DNA of 37,040 nt from COE1 sp963596435 (GCA_963596435.1 CAVBMG010000027.1:1-37040); one strand, 5' to 3'. Counted from the stretch's first letter, positions 23,849-32,580 are shown. Program-made: numbers and translations. Notes: generated by a model not told the origin, from the letters alone.

Positions 23849-25348
23849 TTATGCGGGAGCAATGTAGGATAATGGAATCTTCACTGTAAAAGTAGTTCCT
23901 ACACCTTCCTCACTGGTTACATTAACAGAACCTCTATGCATGAGAATAGCACTCCTGGTAATAGCAAGTCCCAGTCCGGTTCCTCCTATTTCACGGGAAT
24001 GTGATTTATCTACTCTGTAAAAACGCTCATAAATATGCTCTATGGATTCCTGTGGAATGCCAATTCCCGAATCTGACACCTCTACGGTAAAGTACTGATG
24101 GTCTGCATCAAGAATAACCTTCACCCATCCACCATCTACGTTATATTTGATCGCGTTTTCCACAAGATTGGATAATGCCAGGGTAAGCTTCACTTCATCC
24201 ACCTCTGCACTGACCTTGCGTCTGCTCTCAAATACAAGCTTTACATTCGCTCTGGCTGCAATAGGTCCCAGTCGTTTCAACAACAGTTCCAGTAAAGCAT
24301 TGATATCCATAGGCTCTACATTCATATCTGCTGAGGTTCTGGTCATCTTCACCAGCGCCAGAAGATCCGTTATGATCTTATTCTCACGATCTATCTCATC
24401 TGCAATATCTGTCATGAATTCGCGATACAGCTCTGCCGGTACATCCTCCTGTGCAAGCAGGGAATCCGCCAGCACCTTCATGGATGCCAGAGGAGTCTTC
24501 AGCTCATGGGACACATTGGATACGAATTCCTGTCTGGAATCATCCAGTACCTTCATTCTTCCAAGCATCTGATTAAAAGCGTCACCAATATGCTCTGTTT
24601 CGATATATTCTGTTACATGAATCTCTTCATCCGTAAATCCGTTCTTTACCTCATTGATAGATTCTGTGATCTTTTCAAATGGCTTTAATACATATCTGCT
24701 CAGGAAAAAGGCAATACCAAACATCAATACCACTACCAGAATCTCTATGATGTATGCACGACTCTGAAGATACTCATAGCTGGTAACGATTGAATCTGTT
24801 GATACACTCGTAATCATAACACCCGTTATTTTAGATGTATTATTGCTTAATACATTGCTTTTTACCTGACTTGTACCGGATTGCTTCTCTTCAATAGGAA
24901 CTACAATTTCGATATAATTATTGCCCGCCATATGATAGGAGCTGCCTTCTCCCTTGAAACAGCGGATAATATCTTCACTGATCAGCAGCTTTCCTTCACT
25001 GATACTGTATGTATCTTTTATAATCTTGAAATTTCCATCTATAATCAGTACACGTCCGTCATACAGGTTCGACAACTGTGCCAGCTCTGCATTCACCACT
25101 TCATTACTGCTGTCCAGCAGATAATTATAAGTCAGCAGATGATCGGCAATGATCTTGACCTGCGTCTGTACTTCATTCACTCTGGTATTGACAGCATTTG
25201 CCATATATCGTTCCCTGATTCCCAGATACATGATAATTCCTGGAATGCTGCCCGCAATGAGAATGATCAGAAAGATTCTGAATCGCAGACTCCTGAATAC
25301 TTTATTTTTCCTGATTTTGTTCCAAATCTTCGACACTTGTATATCCAT
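23849..25348 (-). CDS. Sensor histidine kinase (WalK/PhoR/MtrB-like)
   Basis: Protein of 499 aa. TM1 about residues 24-44, an extracellular sensor region of about 150 residues, TM2 about 198-219, HAMP about 220-270, and HisKA with phospho-accepting His281 (VSHELKTPLASM). The ATPase domain carries the N box (NLVENAIKYN), G1 (VSDSGIGIP), F box (IYERFYRVDKSHSR) and G2 (GGTGLGLAI). All catalytic motifs are intact. It partners the response regulator 18 bp upstream and precedes the GerMN lipoprotein gene. The start ATG at 25348 is unusually close to AAAGG (1 nt); no better in-frame start with a clear site is visible. The signal is unknown. Cell envelope stress or wall metabolism is suggested only by resemblance to WalK and MtrB. 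Confidence 0.93.
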   Translation of the reverse strand: MDIQVSKIWNKIRKNKVFRSLRFRIFLIILIAGSIPGIIMYLGIRERYMANAVNTRVNEVQTQVKIIADHLLTYNYLLDSSNEVVNAELAQLSNLYDGRVLIIDGNFKIIKDTYSISEGKLLISEDIIRCFKGEGSSYHMAGNNYIEIVVPIEEKQSGTSQVKSNVLSNNTSKITGVMITSVSTDSIVTSYEYLQSRAYIIEILVVVLMFGIAFFLSRYVLKPFEKITESINEVKNGFTDEEIHVTEYIETEHIGDAFNQMLGRMKVLDDSRQEFVSNVSHELKTPLASMKVLADSLLAQEDVPAELYREFMTDIADEIDRENKIITDLLALVKMTRTSADMNVEPMDINALLELLLKRLGPIAARANVKLVFESRRKVSAEVDEVKLTLALSNLVENAIKYNVDGGWVKVILDADHQYFTVEVSDSGIGIPQESIEHIYERFYRVDKSHSREIGGTGLGLAITRSAILMHRGSVNVTSEEGVGTTFTVKIPLSYIAPA

Positions 25349-25366
25349 GCCTTTCTTCGAGCCCTA

Positions 25367-26062
25367 CTAATTTTTATAGTAGTAGCCGATGCCCCACTTC
25401 GTATGTACATACTTTGGTTCACTTGGATTGGCTTCGATCTTCTCACGCAATCTTCTGATATGCACATCCACTGTACGTACATCCCCCGGATAATCTGCTC
25501 CCCATACGAGCTTCAACAGATTCTCTCTGCTGTATACCTTATTGGGGTTCAGTACAAGAAGCTCCAGAACGTCAAATTCCTTCGTAGTCAGATTGATCTC
25601 TTTACCACAGATATAGAGTCTCTTACCCTCACAGTCAAGCTTTAAATCTCCTGTCTCTACCACCTGCTGCTGTTCTTTCTTCGTATGTTCTGACTTACCG
25701 GAAGTTCTGCGCATGATTGCCTTGATACGTGCCTTTACCTCCAGAATATTAAAAGGCTTCGTAATATAGTCATCTGCACCATATTCCAGACCCAGAATCT
25801 TATCCATATCATCGCCTTTTGCTGTCAGCATGACAATCGGCACATCTGAGAACTCTCTTACCTGCTGACATACTTCCAATCCTGTTAATTTTGGAAGCAT
25901 GATATCAAGCAGAATTAAATCATACTTGTTATTTTTTATTTTATCCAGTGCCTCTTCTCCATCATAGGCACAATCTACTTCCATATCATCCTGCTCCAGG
26001 CTGAAACGAACACCCTTTACGATCAACTTCTCATCATCCACTACCAAGACTTTCTTACCCAT
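25367..26062 (-). CDS. OmpR/PhoB-family response regulator (WalR/MtrA-like)
   Basis: Protein of 231 aa. Receiver domain residues 1-120: acidic pocket Asp9/Asp10, phospho-acceptor Asp53 (LLDIMLP), Thr80 (MLTAKG) and Lys102 (ITKPF). A short linker follows, then a winged-helix DNA-binding domain (about 130-231) with the block EFDVLELLVLNPNKVYSREN and VDVHIRRLREK. All key residues are intact. GAGGGAG lies 7 nt before the ATG at 26062. It is the second gene of the operon, 22 bp after the comEA-like gene and 18 bp before its kinase. Its targets may include the competence-type genes on the same transcript. Two stop codons (TAG TAG) end the gene. Confidence 0.95.
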   Translation of the reverse strand: MGKKVLVVDDEKLIVKGVRFSLEQDDMEVDCAYDGEEALDKIKNNKYDLILLDIMLPKLTGLEVCQQVREFSDVPIVMLTAKGDDMDKILGLEYGADDYITKPFNILEVKARIKAIMRRTSGKSEHTKKEQQQVVETGDLKLDCEGKRLYICGKEINLTTKEFDVLELLVLNPNKVYSRENLLKLVWGADYPGDVRTVDVHIRRLREKIEANPSEPKYVHTKWGIGYYYKN

Positions 26063-26084
26063 GTCTCTGCTCCCTCTTCGGAAT

Positions 26085-26708
26085 CTAACCGACTGTTATT
26101 TTATCCTTAATTTTCTCATACAGACCGGCTTTAATACCTGTTACCTGCTGTATGTCTTCTATCTGTTTAAATTGTCCACACTGCTCGCGATAAGCAACGA
26201 TTGCCTCTGCTCTGGACTGCCCGATTCCATTCAGCTGCATCAGCTGTGATACATCTGCGGTATTGATATTGACCAGTCCTGCTTCTTCTGCCTGCTGGCG
26301 TATCTGTTCTTTTCTCTCCTGTACTTCCTGTGTTGTCAGTACAATGATCTGCTCTGCATCCTCAAGAATCTTTGCCTGATTCAGATAATAGGGGTCTGCA
26401 CCTTCCGTCATTCCCCCTGCTGCTTCGATTGCCTCATAAAGCCTGCTGCCCTGTGGCAGCAGATACACGCCACTGTCACTGACTGCTCCGCCTACAAATA
26501 CACAGATCAAATCTGCTTCTTCGGGTGTCTTCCCGGATTCAGTGTCTGCTTCTTCACAGACTGAGGATGCTTCTTCTATCTCCCAGGTAATCTCTGCATT
26601 GTAGTTCCCGCATCCGTTTATGGTCGTTATCGCGCACATTATTGCTGCAATTACTGCAACTCTTTTTTTCAACGTTGTATTTAATTTTGTATATGATAGC
26701 TTTATCAT
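26085..26708 (-). CDS. ComEA-like DNA-binding lipoprotein (SLBB + helix-hairpin-helix)
   Basis: Protein of 207 aa. A basic N-terminus and hydrophobic stretch end at a possible lipobox TINGC with Cys33, so the protein is probably anchored outside the membrane by lipid or as a signal anchor. An SLBB domain spans about 66-130 (ICVFVGGAVSDSGVYLLPQG). The C-terminus is a double helix-hairpin-helix (about 145-207) with VNINTADVSQLMQLNGIGQ, the ComEA DNA-binding module. ComEA binds incoming double-stranded DNA and hands it to the ComEC channel encoded further along the same operon. I chose the ATG at 26708, because GAGG lies 8 nt upstream; two earlier in-frame ATGs (26750, 26729) lack a site. A promoter lies at 26760-26788. 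A Cys in a usually cysteine-free anchor is slightly unusual for ComEA. Confidence 0.88.
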   Translation of the reverse strand: MIKLSYTKLNTTLKKRVAVIAAIMCAITTINGCGNYNAEITWEIEEASSVCEEADTESGKTPEEADLICVFVGGAVSDSGVYLLPQGSRLYEAIEAAGGMTEGADPYYLNQAKILEDAEQIIVLTTQEVQERKEQIRQQAEEAGLVNINTADVSQLMQLNGIGQSRAEAIVAYREQCGQFKQIEDIQQVTGIKAGLYEKIKDKITVG

Positions 26709-26759
26709 GTTCCTAACCTCTTTCTCCATGATAAAGGCCCCTCTATGCATATATAGATT

Positions 26760-26788
26760 ATTCTATGATAATTACCAGTCTAATACAA
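26760..26788 (-). promoter_or_regulatory. Promoter of the comEA-regulator-kinase-gerMN-comEC-holA operon
   Basis: Read on the - strand: TTGTAT (26783-26788), a 17-nt spacer, then TAGAAT (26760-26765). The start near 26752 gives a leader of about 45 nt to the ATG at 26708. No strong terminator is seen from here down to 19199 other than the palindromic element at 22736-22904. Confidence 0.55.
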
Positions 26789-26817
26789 GTACTATTTTTT
26801 ACATTTCACCCTGTTAG

Positions 26818-27249
26818 CTAATCCCATTTGAATACAATAAAGCCTGCGATTGCCACCAGCGCTCCGATTGCCTTTCTCCAGACAAAGGGCTGCTTCTCTA
26901 CCCCAAACAATCCAAACAGCTCTATCAGATAAGCAACGATAAGCTGGGCAATTACGATCAGCATAACTGCCTTGGCAGGACCTAATGAATCCATACTCTT
27001 AATGACAGTCAGAGTTATAAATGCCCCCATAACGCCTCCCAGCAGAAAATATTTCGGTTCCACATTGAATAGCGAACGCATGGAACTTCTGTCTGTAACG
27101 AGCCATGCGGCAATGCATAATAAAAAAGCCGTAAACTGTACAAATGCGTTGGCAACCCACAGACTTGTACTCTCCGTCAGCTTGGTATTAAAGACTCCCT
27201 GTACACTCATCAATGCACCGGAAAGCATCGCAATAAAAAATCCAATCAT
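26818..27249 (-). CDS. DMT-family transporter (DUF606/YdcZ-like)
   Basis: Protein of 143 aa with about five membrane segments. The start MIGFFIAMLSGALMSVQGVF and the glycine-rich LLGGVMGAFITLTVI fit the YdcZ/DUF606 group of small drug/metabolite-type membrane proteins, which usually work as pairs or dimers of half-size units. The substrate is unknown. It is the last gene after the solute-binding protein gene (54 bp upstream). The ribosome binding site GGAG lies 11 nt from the ATG at 27249. A 12-bp perfect inverted repeat encloses the site and pairs with the start codon, so translation may be controlled. No terminator is evident downstream. Confidence 0.85.
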   Translation of the reverse strand: MIGFFIAMLSGALMSVQGVFNTKLTESTSLWVANAFVQFTAFLLCIAAWLVTDRSSMRSLFNVEPKYFLLGGVMGAFITLTVIKSMDSLGPAKAVMLIVIAQLIVAYLIELFGLFGVEKQPFVWRKAIGALVAIAGFIVFKWD

Positions 27250-27290
27250 ATCAGTAACTTCTCCTTTTTCGTTTACTCATATGATTGGAT
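27240..27290 (-). promoter_or_regulatory. Start-codon hairpin of the DMT gene
   Basis: Arms at 27240-27251 and 27279-27290 are a perfect 12-bp inverted repeat (on the mRNA ATCCAATCATAT and ATATGATTGGAT). The 3' arm contains the start codon and first codons of the DMT gene; the loop holds AAAAAGGAG. A nine-codon frame ATGAGTAAACG... also starts in the 5' arm and stops at TGA just before the start codon, but it has no clear ribosome binding site. Confidence 0.55.
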
Positions 27291-27303
27291 AAAATATTAT
27301 TTT

Positions 27304-28680
27304 TTATTCGCTGTCGCTGCTTTCTTCATAACCGGTATCCGGCAGAAGTTCTACCTGTGGATCTTCTAATACTTCTTCTGTGTAGGTTTCTCCGGCTACC
27401 TGAGTCTTGATCTGCTCTGAAAGACTCTTCAGTTCTGTATTGGCATCAGCTCCATCCCATACCTTGGCAAAGCAGATCTCCAATTCTACCCAGAAATTAC
27501 TTGTCTCTGTCAACTTAGGGATAGGCACAGAATCAATATAATTCTGTACAAATGCCAGCTGTCTGTCATCCTCATAGGAAGTCTGTAGTCTGGCTGGAAG
27601 CTTACCTGTCATTTCATACAGATCCTCACTGCCCTGTTCAGACAGAAATTCCACGAACTGATTGGCAATGTCCTTCTGCTCAGAATACCCATTGATTACT
27701 AAAGCATTGGTAACAGACATGCCTCTGGTAATCATATCCTGATTGATATCCGGAAGCTTGGCAATTCCATATTCATAATCGAATTCTCCATTTCTGGAAG
27801 CCTCTTCCAGACGTTTCAGGCAATCACTTGTAGCAATTGTGTATATCGTCTTACCATCCAGAAATTCCTGAATAACAGAATCATAGCTGGATTCCTTGGT
27901 ATCAATGGAGAAGAACTGGTTCATCTCCTGATAAACCTTTAAGCTGGCGATAGACTGCGTATTATAGATATCAATATGACTCTTATCGTCTCCTGCATCT
28001 CCGCCAACAGAAATATAATTACCAATAAAGAAATAATTATAAAAGATATCTGATACGTCCCATCTGAAGAAATACTCTACATTCTCCGGTGTGGAATACT
28101 GGTCTGCTATGGTCAGTATATCCGCTATGGAAGAAGGAATCAGGGAATCCGCATTCTCAAGTCCAGCCTCTGTCGCAATCTGATTCAGATAGGTCTTATT
28201 ATATAAAAGCGCACTTGTTTCAAAATACAATGGATAACCTACATAGTTACCATGATAGCTCACTGCATTTCTGGCTGCCTGACTAAACAAAGTACTGTCT
28301 TCCAGTGTCTTTGTATTGTTGATTGGCGTGGCAAGACCAGCCAGATATGCCTTTTCCAGCGAATCATTACTGAGAATATACACATCCGGGGTCGTCTCTT
28401 CATCTGAAAGGCTCGCCTGATTGATTGCTTCGAGATATTCCAGTCCTGATACAAGATTCGTCTCCACTCTGACATCTGTAGCATTATAGAAATCCAATGC
28501 CTTGTTATTGAGATAATCCGTAAGGGAATCATCCGTATACCACAGGTGAATGGTCTCCTTATGCCAATCCAGAAGATTCATCCCGCCAGAAACCGGTGTC
28601 AATAATGTAATACCTGCAATCATTGCAACCAGTACCAGAATCACTACCAGTACTGAAATCCATCTTTTTCTTAAATTCAT
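27304..28680 (-). CDS. Membrane-anchored extracellular solute-binding protein, orphan
   Basis: Protein of 458 aa. It has an N-terminal membrane segment (about residues 8-30, ISVLVVILVLVAMIAGITLL) but no lipobox cysteine, so it is probably held as a signal anchor or secreted. The rest has family 1 solute-binding features: LWYTDDSLTDYLNNKALDFY at the mature start, a VGYPLYFETSALLYNK block, and FVEFLSEQGSEDLYEMTGKLPAR near the end. That points to a sugar or peptide ligand. No permease or ATPase gene is near. I chose the ATG at 28680, with GGAG 7 nt upstream; the ATG two codons earlier is too close to the site. It follows argD by 41 bp on the same strand and may be read through from the arg operon. 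A link to arginine metabolism is not shown by sequence. Confidence 0.82.
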   Translation of the reverse strand: MNLRKRWISVLVVILVLVAMIAGITLLTPVSGGMNLLDWHKETIHLWYTDDSLTDYLNNKALDFYNATDVRVETNLVSGLEYLEAINQASLSDEETTPDVYILSNDSLEKAYLAGLATPINNTKTLEDSTLFSQAARNAVSYHGNYVGYPLYFETSALLYNKTYLNQIATEAGLENADSLIPSSIADILTIADQYSTPENVEYFFRWDVSDIFYNYFFIGNYISVGGDAGDDKSHIDIYNTQSIASLKVYQEMNQFFSIDTKESSYDSVIQEFLDGKTIYTIATSDCLKRLEEASRNGEFDYEYGIAKLPDINQDMITRGMSVTNALVINGYSEQKDIANQFVEFLSEQGSEDLYEMTGKLPARLQTSYEDDRQLAFVQNYIDSVPIPKLTETSNFWVELEICFAKVWDGADANTELKSLSEQIKTQVAGETYTEEVLEDPQVELLPDTGYEESSDSE

Positions 28681-28721
28681 GTGCATTCTCCATGTTGCTA
28701 TTGCCCGCTTAACAGGGGCTT

Positions 28722-29918
28722 TTATTCAGCTTCAGCCAGACATGCATCCAGAATTGTTATCATTTCATCTACATTTTCTTTGGAAACTGTAAGTGCCGGG
28801 ATAAATCGGATTACATGTGTGCCTGCATTAATTAAGAGAAGTCCTTTGTCCAATGCCTTGTTGATAATTCCTGCTACCGGCTTATCACATTCCAGTCCCT
28901 GCAACAGACCAAGACCTCTGTGTTCTTTCACGAAATCATATTTTAACACAAGTTCATCCAATTTACCAGCCAGATATTCACCGACTTCTTTTACATTATC
29001 CAGAATATTCTCTTCTTCAAAAAGGTCAATTACCTTGGATACGGCTGCGCAAGCCAGCGGGTTGCCACCATAAGTACTTCCGTGATCTCCGCTTGTAAGA
29101 GAGTTCTGTGCTACCTTCTCAGTCATCATGAAGGCGCCTACAGGGACACCACAGCCCAAAGCCTTGGCACTTGTCATGATATCAGGCTTAATGCCATAAC
29201 GCTGCCATGCATACATATAGCCGGTTCTTCCCATACCGCACTGAATCTCATCCAGAATCAGAAGAATGTCTTTTTCTTCACAAAGTGCCTTCACCTTGGA
29301 CATAAATTCTTCTGTAGCAGGATAAATGCCGCCTTCTCCCTGAACAGTCTCAAATATGATTGCGCAGGTCTTATCTGTTACCTGTGCCATTACACTGTCA
29401 AAATCGTTCAACTCTGCAAACCTGATATTGCCGATCAGTGGTTCAAAAGCCTCTCTGTAATGAGGATTGCCTGTAACAGAAAGGGCGCCCATGGTTCTGC
29501 CGTGGAAGGAATGATTCATGGCAATGATCTCATGATCTGTTGTGCCATCCTTGAGGTATGCATATTTTCTTGCAGCCTTAATCGCTCCTTCAATTGCTTC
29601 TGTACCACTGTTGGTAAAGAATACTCTGTCCATACCTGATATCTTCTTGATCTTTCTTGCAGCTTCAATCGCAGGTACATTGTAATAATAGTTGGATGTA
29701 TGAATGACCTTATCAATCTGTGCTTTCAGCGCATCATTATATGCTTTGTTGTTATAGCCCAGTGCAAAAACGGCAATACCGGATACAAAATCCAGGTATT
29801 CTCTGCCATCCAGGTCATAGAGATGCACACCATCTCCCTTATCCCATACGATCTGATAACGATTATAGGTATGAAGCAGATCCTTCTCTGCCTCGTCGAT
29901 ATATTCTTTCATATTCAT
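28722..29918 (-). CDS. argD: Acetylornithine aminotransferase
   Basis: Protein of 398 aa, of usual length for class III PLP aminotransferases. The pyridoxal-phosphate lysine is Lys252 in SAKALGCGVPVGAF. Other family blocks are FFTNSGTEAIEGAIKAARKYAY, HSFHGRTMGALSVTG, ILDEIQCGMGRTG and STYGGNPLACAA. It converts N-acetylglutamate semialdehyde to N-acetylornithine with glutamate as amino donor. It lies 17 bp after argB in the order argJ-argB-argD. The ATG at 29918 has GGAAGGAG 10 nt upstream. Gene order and tight linkage to argB and argJ favour argD over 4-aminobutyrate or ornithine aminotransferases, which share the fold. Confidence 0.95.
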   Translation of the reverse strand: MNMKEYIDEAEKDLLHTYNRYQIVWDKGDGVHLYDLDGREYLDFVSGIAVFALGYNNKAYNDALKAQIDKVIHTSNYYYNVPAIEAARKIKKISGMDRVFFTNSGTEAIEGAIKAARKYAYLKDGTTDHEIIAMNHSFHGRTMGALSVTGNPHYREAFEPLIGNIRFAELNDFDSVMAQVTDKTCAIIFETVQGEGGIYPATEEFMSKVKALCEEKDILLILDEIQCGMGRTGYMYAWQRYGIKPDIMTSAKALGCGVPVGAFMMTEKVAQNSLTSGDHGSTYGGNPLACAAVSKVIDLFEEENILDNVKEVGEYLAGKLDELVLKYDFVKEHRGLGLLQGLECDKPVAGIINKALDKGLLLINAGTHVIRFIPALTVSKENVDEMITILDACLAEAE

Positions 29919-29935
29919 GGCAACTGTTCTCCTTC

Positions 29936-30829
29936 CTACAGAATTTTATCCACTTCATCATCCTTAACGATAGCTGTTCCGATACCTTTCTGGGTAAAGA
30001 TCTCCAGTAAAAGGCAATGAGGAATACGACCATCCAGGATATGTACACGATTAACACCATTCTTGATTGCAGAAGTGCAGTTTGCAAGCTTTGGAAGCAT
30101 ACCGCCACCGATAAATCCATCATTGATCAACTGATCTGCCTCAGAAGCAGACAGTCTGGATATGAAGGAAGACTTGTCATTGATATCCTTATACAGTCCT
30201 TCAATATCTGTCAGGAATGCCAACTTCTCAGCACCTACGGCTTTTGCAATGGCGCATGCTGCATCATCTGCATTGATATTGTAGGTCTGGAAATTATCAT
30301 CCATACCGATAGGCGCTACGATAGGCAGGAAATCTCTTTCCAGAAGATCATAGAGAATCTTGGGATCTACATCCTTGATATCACCTACAAATCCGATATC
30401 TTCTCCGTTGGAGTACTTCTTGTCTACCTTTAATAAACCACCGTCCTTACCACTGATACCTACAGCCTTGACACCCAGCTCCTGTACCATGGATACAAGT
30501 CCTTTATTTACTTTATTTAAGACCATTTCTGCGATTTCCATGGTCTCTGCATCTGTAACACGAAGACCATTGACGAACTTGGCTTCCTTACCGACCTTGC
30601 CTACCCAGCGGCTGATCTCCTTACCGCCACCATGTACGATGATTGGCTTAAAACCTACTAATTTCAGAAGTGTCACATCCTTAATGACATTCTTCTGCAA
30701 TTCTTCACTGCTCATGGCGCTTCCGCCATACTTTACAACAATGATCTTTCTATTAAAACGCTGGATATAAGGCAGTGCCTCTATCAGGACTTCTGCTTTT
30801 GATAAGATCTCTTCCATGTTCTTTTCCAT
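29936..30829 (-). CDS. argB: Acetylglutamate kinase
   Basis: Protein of 297 aa. Amino acid kinase fold with IVVKYGGSAM (about residues 29-38), IIVHGGGKEISRW and FLTDIEGLYKD. It phosphorylates N-acetylglutamate, the step often inhibited by arginine. The N-terminal helix before the kinase core (about 27 residues, MEKNMEEILSKAEVLIEALP) is the kind that links subunits into arginine-sensitive hexamers in other species, so feedback control is likely; that is inference. The ATG at 30829 has AGG 8 nt upstream. It lies 34 bp downstream of argJ and 17 bp upstream of argD. Confidence 0.97.
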   Translation of the reverse strand: MEKNMEEILSKAEVLIEALPYIQRFNRKIIVVKYGGSAMSSEELQKNVIKDVTLLKLVGFKPIIVHGGGKEISRWVGKVGKEAKFVNGLRVTDAETMEIAEMVLNKVNKGLVSMVQELGVKAVGISGKDGGLLKVDKKYSNGEDIGFVGDIKDVDPKILYDLLERDFLPIVAPIGMDDNFQTYNINADDAACAIAKAVGAEKLAFLTDIEGLYKDINDKSSFISRLSASEADQLINDGFIGGGMLPKLANCTSAIKNGVNRVHILDGRIPHCLLLEIFTQKGIGTAIVKDDEVDKIL

Positions 30830-30863
30830 TTATATTACCTGTACCTTTCCAATATCTGCATAT

Positions 30864-32087
30864 TTAAGAGCGATAATCTGCGTTGATCTTGACATAATCA
30901 TAAGTCAGATCACAGCCCCAGGCTGTTGCCTCTGCTTCTCCCTCATGCATGTCAACGTATACCGTTACTGCATCAGCTTTCATGATCTGTAATGCCTTTT
31001 CTTCATCAAATACAATTGGTGTGCCATGGTCAAATACCTGTAATCTGCCATTTTCACTTTCAAAGAAAAGCTCAACATCATTCTGATCAAACTGTGCTCC
31101 TGAATAACCCATTGCGCACAGGAAACGTCCAAAGTTCGCATCACAGCCATAAATAGCAGCTTTGGATAAGTTGGAGCCAACAATTGCTCTTGAGAGAGTT
31201 CTTGCATCTTCCTTGGACTTGGCATTCACTACCCTGGCTTCAAAAAGCTTCGTAGCACCTTCTCCGTCACCAGCCATCTTCTTAGCCAGATAGGTACATA
31301 CATAGTTCAGTGCTTCAAAGAACTTGTCATATGCTTCACCCTTCTGGGTAACTTCTGCATTGCCAGCCATGCCATTCGCCATAACAAGGCAGGTATCATT
31401 GGTAGAAGTATCGCCATCTACCGTAATCATGTTAAAGGTATCTACCACACTTGTACTAAGTGCTTCCTGAAGGAGTTCTTTGGAGATTGCCATATCTGTG
31501 GTAATATATGCAAGCATGGTACACATATTGGGATGAATCATACCAGAGCCTTTGCTCATACCACCTACCGTAATTTCTTTGCCATCCAGTTCAAAAGACA
31601 CTGCGATTTCCTTGGAAATCGTATCTGTTGTCATAATGGAGCATGCTGCTGTATGTCCTGCCTCCAGTGTGTCTGACTTGGCTTCTACAAGCTTGGCAAT
31701 ACCTGCTTCGATACGATCCATCGGAAGCTGCATGCCGATGACACCTGTGGAACCAACCAGTACTGCTTCTGCGGGGATTCCAAGAAGCTTGCCTGTCACT
31801 TCTGCTTCCCTGCGACAGTAGTCCAGTCCCTGCTTGCCTGTACAGGCATTGGCAATTCCTGCGTTCACTACAACTGCCTGCGCATATTCGCTGTTTGTCA
31901 CAATATCTCTATCCCATAATACAGGAGCAGCCTTTACTACATTCGTAGTAAAAGTACCAGCTGCCTTGCAAGGCACCTTACTGTATACCATTGCCATATC
32001 TTTTCTGTTCTGATACTTAATTGCAGCCTCTGCACCTGCTGCCTCAAATCCTTTTGCTGCGGTAACACCGCCATCAATAACCTTCAT
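30864..32087 (-). CDS. argJ: Bifunctional ornithine acetyltransferase / N-acetylglutamate synthase
   Basis: Protein of 407 aa from the ATG at 32087. The ATG two codons earlier (32093) is only 2 nt from AAAGGAGG, while this one is 8 nt away. The start MKVIDGGVTAAKGF and the block GSTGVIGMQLPMDRIE are typical of ArgJ. The self-cleavage region is seen as CSIMTTDTISKE; the family cuts itself before the conserved Thr to form alpha and beta chains. It moves acetyl from N-acetylornithine to glutamate, making the acetyl cycle, and in bifunctional members also uses acetyl-CoA. Bifunctionality is not decidable here. It follows a GNAT gene by 23 bp and precedes argB. Confidence 0.96.
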   Translation of the reverse strand: MKVIDGGVTAAKGFEAAGAEAAIKYQNRKDMAMVYSKVPCKAAGTFTTNVVKAAPVLWDRDIVTNSEYAQAVVVNAGIANACTGKQGLDYCRREAEVTGKLLGIPAEAVLVGSTGVIGMQLPMDRIEAGIAKLVEAKSDTLEAGHTAACSIMTTDTISKEIAVSFELDGKEITVGGMSKGSGMIHPNMCTMLAYITTDMAISKELLQEALSTSVVDTFNMITVDGDTSTNDTCLVMANGMAGNAEVTQKGEAYDKFFEALNYVCTYLAKKMAGDGEGATKLFEARVVNAKSKEDARTLSRAIVGSNLSKAAIYGCDANFGRFLCAMGYSGAQFDQNDVELFFESENGRLQVFDHGTPIVFDEEKALQIMKADAVTVYVDMHEGEAEATAWGCDLTYDYVKINADYRS

Positions 32088-32110
32088 CTGCATGACCTCC
32101 TTTGTTCTGA

Positions 32111-32554
32111 TTACTGGTTAAATGCAATAATGTTTTCCTTATTTAATATAAAATCATAATAATTTCTGTCTTCACGTTCTACCCATCCCACATGATGCCA
32201 GAAGGCATTGCCTTCATCATTCTGTGTAAAGGCAATGAGATAGACCTTATTGATCTGTTCTTTTCTCAACGCTTCCATACAGAAGACAACCATTGTCTTG
32301 CCAATACCGCGTCTTCGGTAAGCAGGGTCTACACATACATGATAGAGGCATCCCTGTCTGCCATCATGTCCACACAGGATCGCACCTACAATCCTGCCAT
32401 CTTCCACTGCTACTACGCTGGTAGTAGGATTACGGCGAAGGAAACGCTCCACACCTTCTCTGGAATCATCAATACTTCTGATTGCAAAGCCTTTGATCTT
32501 CATCCACAGAGCATGTACCTCTTCATAATCCTCAATCGTCATCAACCGTACCAT
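32111..32554 (-). CDS. GNAT-family N-acetyltransferase at the head of the arg operon
   Basis: Protein of 147 aa. The acetyl-CoA binding motif is YRRRGIGKTMV (about 89-99, R/Q-x-x-G-x-G/A), preceded by the strand LYHVCVDPAY. The late FWHHVGWVERED block is usual in GNATs. It starts the GNAT-argJ-argB-argD run and lies 23 bp upstream of argJ, so it could be a short N-acetylglutamate synthase feeding the cycle. Many GNATs look alike, so this is only a context-based suggestion; protein or small-molecule acetylation elsewhere is possible. The ATG at 32554 has GGTG 7 nt upstream. An ArgR-like site lies about 100 bp upstream. Confidence 0.85.
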   Translation of the reverse strand: MVRLMTIEDYEEVHALWMKIKGFAIRSIDDSREGVERFLRRNPTTSVVAVEDGRIVGAILCGHDGRQGCLYHVCVDPAYRRRGIGKTMVVFCMEALRKEQINKVYLIAFTQNDEGNAFWHHVGWVEREDRNYYDFILNKENIIAFNQ

Positions 32555-32580
32555 TTCATTACACCAATCTTTCTACATAT

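Noticed and set aside
24881..25645. 254-codon + strand frame opposite the kinase and regulator genes
   Set aside because: It spans two intact opposite-strand genes and their junction; no ribosome binding site.
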